DNA of 64,000 nt from Paenibacillus sp. D2_2 (GTDB lineage Bacteria > Bacillota > Bacilli > Paenibacillales > Paenibacillaceae): NCBI RefSeq assembly GCF_031199965.1, contig NZ_CP133605.1:4876501-4940500 (forward strand), in the 5' to 3' direction. The notes beneath the pieces were generated by a model. It searched no databases. It saw only the letters and a list, made by a program, of their open reading frames with translations, and was not told where the DNA came from. Both the position numbers and the translations under genes were made by a program. Below are positions 59,745 to 64,000 of this stretch, in pieces (the stretch's first letter is position 1; every line of letters starts with the position of its first letter).

Positions 59745-61844
59745 TTTAATCCCTCCAGTATATAAGTTGGTACTGAATTTTCGATTTGACTATGCTCAAT
59801 CATTGAGTACATAAAATCCGTTTTTCGGCTTAATTTATCAACGCGATCTCTAATTGAAGTTTCTGATTTTTTAGAAGGTGCTATTTGTAAATTGTGTTGA
59901 TCTATGTACTTTTGAAATTCTTGTTTTGAAACCTTATTAAAGACCGTTTTAACATTTAATAAATTCTTTAAAATCGCATCTTCTAACGTACGTGCATAAC
60001 CATCTTTATACGTTTGAAACTTTAAACATACAAATTTACTGATACTGTACTTACCTTTATTTTTAATTTGTGATTTATAAATATCTTTAATGTTACTCTT
60101 TTCGGTAATCTCCTCTATTGTCTTATTTGAAGTGTTTCTTTTCACAACATCTTTTATTAATTCATAAGCCTCTTTTTCTATATCTTCGGAATCATATCTA
60201 TAATCAATGTCACTTAATATTAAAGTTTTAATTTCCAAAAAATCAATAAGCTTCAAATAGTTATATGCATAAGCTCCACCTACCTGTATATAGGAGATGT
60301 ATTGAGCTGAAAGAATCCTAAATCTCGAATCATTAATAATTAAATATTTCAATAATAATCTTTCAGCATCACCTTCAAACAAAATCAGTTTATCCGCAAA
60401 GACCATCTCGATCATATTAAATTGAAAAAATTTATTGTAGAAAGCAAACTCACTTGGATTCAATCCCGCAATAAATAATCTTAAGTCAAAGATTTTTGAT
60501 TCCATATGATTTTTGGGTCTAAGAACCCGGATACTCGATAAATCGATAGATTTAGCCATTTCACTAGAATGAGTGGTAATAAACATTTGAAATGAAATTA
60601 AATCTTTATCAGATACGATTTGATCACTAACAGTAAATGCAACCGCAACTGCGACTTCTTCCATAACTTCTTCTGAAGTGTTCATATCTTGGTTAACAGC
60701 TAATATATTTGCTTCTTTTATTTCTGTAGCAACATATTCATTTGCTGAGGTTATTCTATTTAAAAACTTTATGAATATATTCTCCATTTGCGGGTGTAAG
60801 TGGGCTTCTGGTTCTTCAAAAACCAAAAGATTTATTTTTTCTCTATTTAACTTTTCTTTAAATATCTTTACCTCAAGCAATAAATATATAAGATTGCTGT
60901 ATCCAAGCCCTTGCTTTTGCTCCTTTATCCTGCCTCCCCCGTCTTGTTCAAAATAAATCTTTGTGAATTCTAACAGAACCTTTTCAATTTCATGCTTCTC
61001 TAGTTTAAAATCAATTCCTAGCCTACCGTATTACCACCGTTTGTTTGAGAAAAATCATCTAAAGTCTGCCTTATAGTGTCTATGGTGATCCTGTCGATTT
61101 TGTTAGACAGGGATTTATCTAATAACAATCGATTAATATCTATAATTAAATCTGCAAGTCCTTCTTTCCACTTCTCGTCATTTCTAACAGTTTTAAGTAG
61201 TTGTTTACTAAGAAAATTCTGTTTTTCCTCAGAGGTATCTGATAATTTTCTTAAAGCATAAACACAGTGATAGTTAAATAATTTATAGAAGTTATCTTTA
61301 TTGCTGATTAAAACCTTATCGTCACCATGCTCATCGCAGTAATATACTGTAGATTCTAACGAGGAAAATAACTCTAAAATGTTTTGATCCCTTTTGACAT
61401 ACTCTAATATTTCTATTCTCTTAGGTTTTTTATAATTAAACTCAATAAGGAAATAGTAGCTTTTTTTATTTATGTCTATATCCGACAGATAGCCTGAAAA
61501 TAAAGTTAAGCTATCATCATCATCATAATTTATAGTTAATAATACTTTAACTTCACTTAAGTCTTTACTAATCTCAGCTAATTTATCGGCTTTTTCTTCT
61601 TCATTTATGGCTGTATCATTAGCAATACTATTCAGTAGATCCTCGTCTTTTTTTGAGCATTATAACTCATATCATCTATATTCATACTCTTGCCAGGTAC
61701 AAGAATAGTAGACAGAAGTTCTACAATAGATGTTTTGCCTGCATTATTCGAACCAGCTATTGCTGTTAGACTTTTATCAAAATATATGTCTTCGTCACTA
61801 AACTTTCTATAATTCTCAATTTTAATCTTATCAATTCTAATCAT
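59729..61844 (-). CDS. OLD-family ATP-dependent endonuclease, GajA-like (two frameshifts)
   Basis: ATPase-TOPRIM nuclease of about 705 residues. N-terminal IKIENYRKFSDEDI and Walker A GSNNAGKTSIVEL; a coiled insert; signature QGLGYSNLIYLLLE; Walker B LLVFEEPEAHLHPQM; H-loop ITTHSSEMAKSI. The C-terminal TOPRIM has the catalytic Glu in LILFEGDAERLLL, the Asp motif LSDIDYR and the closing YARTLEDAILKNL. Frames break near 61665 (seven A, where eight give QKKDEDLLNSIAND) and near 61022 (one base, GLGIDFKLEKHE). Start ATG 61844 has GGGGAG upstream. Together with the overlapping helicase gene it forms a Gabija-like, class 2 OLD system. Confidence 0.82.
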
Positions 61845-62020
61845 TTATTCATCTCCCCAGCTTAAGATGTTCATACTTATACCAATATTCCATAAACAGC
61901 TAACTCCGGCCTAATACTGTTATCTACAATGCACTAAATGATATATGTAAAAATTCGACATTTATAAAGTAAATCCTACTTTTTTCACTGTAATTATCCA
62001 AAAAATCATACAATAGCAAC

Positions 62021-62065
62021 AAAAAAATGAGCAACGCGACTTTTTGCACGTGCTCATTCTTTTTC
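62021..62065. terminator. Bidirectional terminator upstream of the Gabija-like operon
   Basis: AATGAGCA (62026-62033) pairs with TGCTCATT (62051-62058). Seven T follow on the minus strand and TCTTTTTC on the plus strand. Confidence 0.82.
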
Positions 62066-62212
62066 ATATATCATTCAAATAACTATCTTCGCCTAATTGA
62101 AAAAAATAATAAATATATTGAACAGCTCCAAGACTGACCTCTTTATAACCATAATGTTTTCATTGCTGCTCGATCTGAAGGACATCAGCTTCCCTTATAA
62201 AAAGAAACAATA

Positions 62213-62259
62213 CGGCATTTATTTCGCCGGACATTAACTATTAGGTGAAATAAATACCG
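62213..62259. repeat. Long inverted repeat right of the Gabija-like genes
   Basis: CGGCATTTATTTCGCC (62213-62228) pairs with GGTGAAATAAATACCG (62244-62259) with one mismatch and one wobble around a 15-base loop. The right arm is the second copy of the direct repeat at 57404-57420. No T-tract follows. Confidence 0.6.
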
Positions 62260-62338
62260 AAACCATCGATACTACCCAATGTATTAATTTTATAACATAT
62301 ATGAAGTAACGTGCGCATTTAAAATCTATTCAACGTAT

Positions 62339-63186
62339 CTATGGCAATGTGCAGATTTGCTCCAGATTAATATGGTAACCTATCGGCTGATTTCTATCCC
62401 AGCTATTTTGGAATCCTCTATGGCTTATTCCTTCAATCTTCTTAATAATAGAAACCATTTCTTTTGAAGAGTTTACACCGAAAAGTTCCTTTACCTTTAT
62501 AAACTGACGCATAGATATGAGCCTTTCAAGCAGTTCGACTTTCTGATTTGAAGAATAGAGATATAACCGGGAGAACCAGTAACTTTGCTGTATTCGCGAT
62601 TTTTTGCTTTGGGTATTTTTTAATCGTAGCCATCTGCACCATCATTTCAGCGAAGATGCTAACCCAATCAAGATTTAGTCTTTCTCGACGGACTTCCTCG
62701 ATTGCTGGTATATAGAAGTGGTGCTTGATCCAGTAAAATAGCACATGCTCAGGAGACTTCACGATGTTCGTCGAATCCTGTTTCGTCAGCGGCTTTGACT
62801 CGACGTCATTGTACCGAAGCCGGTCTGTTGTAATCCTGTTGGTGACGGTACAATCTGAAATCTTTATCGCTCCGCCCTTGGAATGCTTGGAGTCGTTTTT
62901 GTACTTCATCAGCAATAGATACCTCATCGCCTTTTCGCAGCAGCGTAAGGTCAGCAGTGTTTTCGCTCTCTCTCCTCCCTTAAGTCCAGGTCTTCTCTAT
63001 GGCCTTTCTGCGGGGGTCGACTAGGAAAGTGCGCATGTGCTGCAACTCCGCCAAGTAGCCCCTTGTTGATGCATGCGTACGCTTCGCCCGGATGACGGCC
63101 AGTTCATGCACCTCATTCGAAAACGTGCGTAGCTGATCCCCTGGTCCGCCTTTTCTACGTGATAAAAACAAGTGTTCTGATGACAT
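62339..63186 (-). pseudogene. Degraded gene of unknown family
   Basis: Several frames carry protein-like sequence in one direction: HLFLSRRKGGPGDQLRTFSN and LAVIRAKRTHASTRGYLAEL (from 63186), then KPLTKQDSTNIVKSPEHVLF and IPAIEEVRRERLNLDWVSIF, and last SSNQKVELLERLISMRQF to GYHINLEQICTLP with a stop at 62339. At least two shifts near 62600 and one or more near 62930-62980 are needed to join them. GC is higher than in the flanking defence genes. I do not recognise the family. Confidence 0.5.
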
Positions 63187-63304
63187 TGTGAATCTTTAAA
63201 TTTATACTTGGAAAATAAAACCATGTAATTATACTTCGTTGTATCCCATTTCTGCGAAGTATTATGAGATATGATATGAGTAAGATTTAAGGAGGAATTG
63301 TTGA

Positions 63305-64000
63305 GTGATGGCTAGTAAAAATAATTATGAAATTTATAAACCTTTTAAAGTAAAAGAATCCAATTATGCCTCTGGTGGGAATGCAAAAGTACTATTAGTT
63401 GAAGATGAAGGAGGTAAAGAATATGCTTTAAAAAGCCTTCGAATCAATGAACCTAGAGATGTTAAAAAATTGAAAAGGTTTATACATGAAGTGGAAATTG
63501 TCGAGCGCTATCAAAATGACATAAGAGGGATAGTTCCTATAATCCACAAAAGTATTCCTGAAGAGCTTAACGGTGATTTTAAATATACTGACGTTAAAGA
63601 TCTTATAGTATGGTATGTAATGGATTTAGCTATGCCTATTGAAAAAAAATTAGGCAACTGTGACGAAATAGAAAAAATTATTGATTGCATTATTTCTTTA
63701 TCTGAGACGCTAGCAGAATTACATATGAATGAGATAGTACATAGAGATATAAAACCAAGCAATTTATATTTTTACCAAGAAAGTTGGGCATTTGGCGATT
63801 TTGGTTTAGTTGCTTATCCTGAATTTAGTGGACTTACAGAAGAAGGCGATCGGATTGGAAATTATGCTACGATAGCGCCAGAAATGAGATATAAAGATAT
63901 AAATGAAAAAGACGCAAGACCAGCTGACGTTTGGTCTTTAGCTAAAACGTTGTGGATGTTATTAACAAATAATTGGAATGACTGCTTTGAAGGAGTATAT
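63305..64000 (+). CDS. Ser/Thr protein kinase (C-terminus cut by window edge)
   Basis: Hanks-type kinase domain. The Gly-rich loop is YASGGNAKVLLVE, the VAIK-type Lys lies in EYALKSL, the helix C Glu in FIHEVEIVER, the catalytic loop is IVHRDIKPSNLYF, the metal Asp is in FGDFGLVAY, and the APE motif is IAPEMRY. All key residues are present. AAGGAGG lies nine bases before GTG 63305; the ATG at 63308 is an alternative. It is divergent from the decayed gene. Domains after the kinase lie outside the window, so a defence role cannot be decided. Confidence 0.88.
   Translation, partial: MMASKNNYEIYKPFKVKESNYASGGNAKVLLVEDEGGKEYALKSLRINEPRDVKKLKRFIHEVEIVERYQNDIRGIVPIIHKSIPEELNGDFKYTDVKDLIVWYVMDLAMPIEKKLGNCDEIEKIIDCIISLSETLAELHMNEIVHRDIKPSNLYFYQESWAFGDFGLVAYPEFSGLTEEGDRIGNYATIAPEMRYKDINEKDARPADVWSLAKTLWMLLTNNWNDCFEGVY

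Noticed and set aside
59729-61844. PARIS or Septu assignment of the ATPase-nuclease
   Set aside because: The TOPRIM domain is fused to the ATPase and the partner is a UvrD helicase, which fits OLD class 2 (Gabija) and not those systems.

Overview
The window looks like a chromosomal stretch of a Paenibacillus-type Firmicute. This is inferred from family content: YesM/YesN two-component pairs beside LplB/YtcP-type sugar transporters, an SLH-anchored NHL-repeat surface protein, a Bce-type peptide-resistance module, CD3324 and YxeA proteins, strong AGGAGG ribosome sites and sigma-A promoters. No rRNA, tRNA or CRISPR array was seen. At least 35 conserved genes or gene parts are interrupted, mostly by single missing bases in short G, C, A or T runs. 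That pattern points to consensus error in the assembly more than to real decay, so broken genes are annotated at the extent of the restored gene.

Layout. 1-6.9 kb (minus): ABC sugar importer (two permeases, lipoprotein) followed by a YesM kinase and YesN regulator, with a cre-like palindrome in front. 7.1-9.2 kb (plus): two phosphoesterases separated by four copies of a 23-base repeat. 9.3-17.3 kb: PadR/membrane pair, short-chain dehydrogenase, MBL hydrolase, small regulators, flavin reductase, acetyltransferase, AraC regulator and a divergent Gfo/Idh/MocA oxidoreductase. 17.4-22.7 kb: Bce-type antimicrobial-peptide sensing and detoxification module (response regulator, intramembrane-sensing kinase, ABC ATPase, FtsX-type permease) plus a YxeA lipoprotein. 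22.7-24.8 kb: Vga/VmlR-like ABC-F ribosome-protection gene with a leader that reads as a complete attenuator (promoter, three-codon upstream ORF, competing arms, terminator); a MITE sits between terminator and gene. 24.9-26.9 kb: small genes. 27.1-31.4 kb: second sugar ABC importer with an orphan YesN-type regulator and a cre site. 31.7-38.2 kb: hybrid 7TMR-DISM sensor kinase with a SARP-like response regulator, preceded by the NHL/SLH surface protein. 38.3-42.7 kb: alpha/beta hydrolase, LuxR-type two-component pair, DedA-PAP2 fusion. 42.8-51.1 kb: glycan cluster (glucose-1-phosphate cytidylyltransferase, UDP-glucose dehydrogenase, UXS-like decarboxylase, three glycosyltransferases). 51.4-54.3 kb: hypothetical genes and an XRE-TPR regulator. 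54.5-64 kb: AT-rich accessory island with an IS110 transposase, an acetyltransferase, a Gabija-like OLD nuclease/UvrD helicase pair, a decayed gene and the start of a Ser/Thr kinase.

The most informative findings are the ABC-F attenuator, the Gabija-like pair bracketed by repeats in the island, the DedA-PAP2 protein lacking the expected catalytic histidines, two in-frame ochre stops that are not homopolymer errors, and the systematic frameshift pattern.
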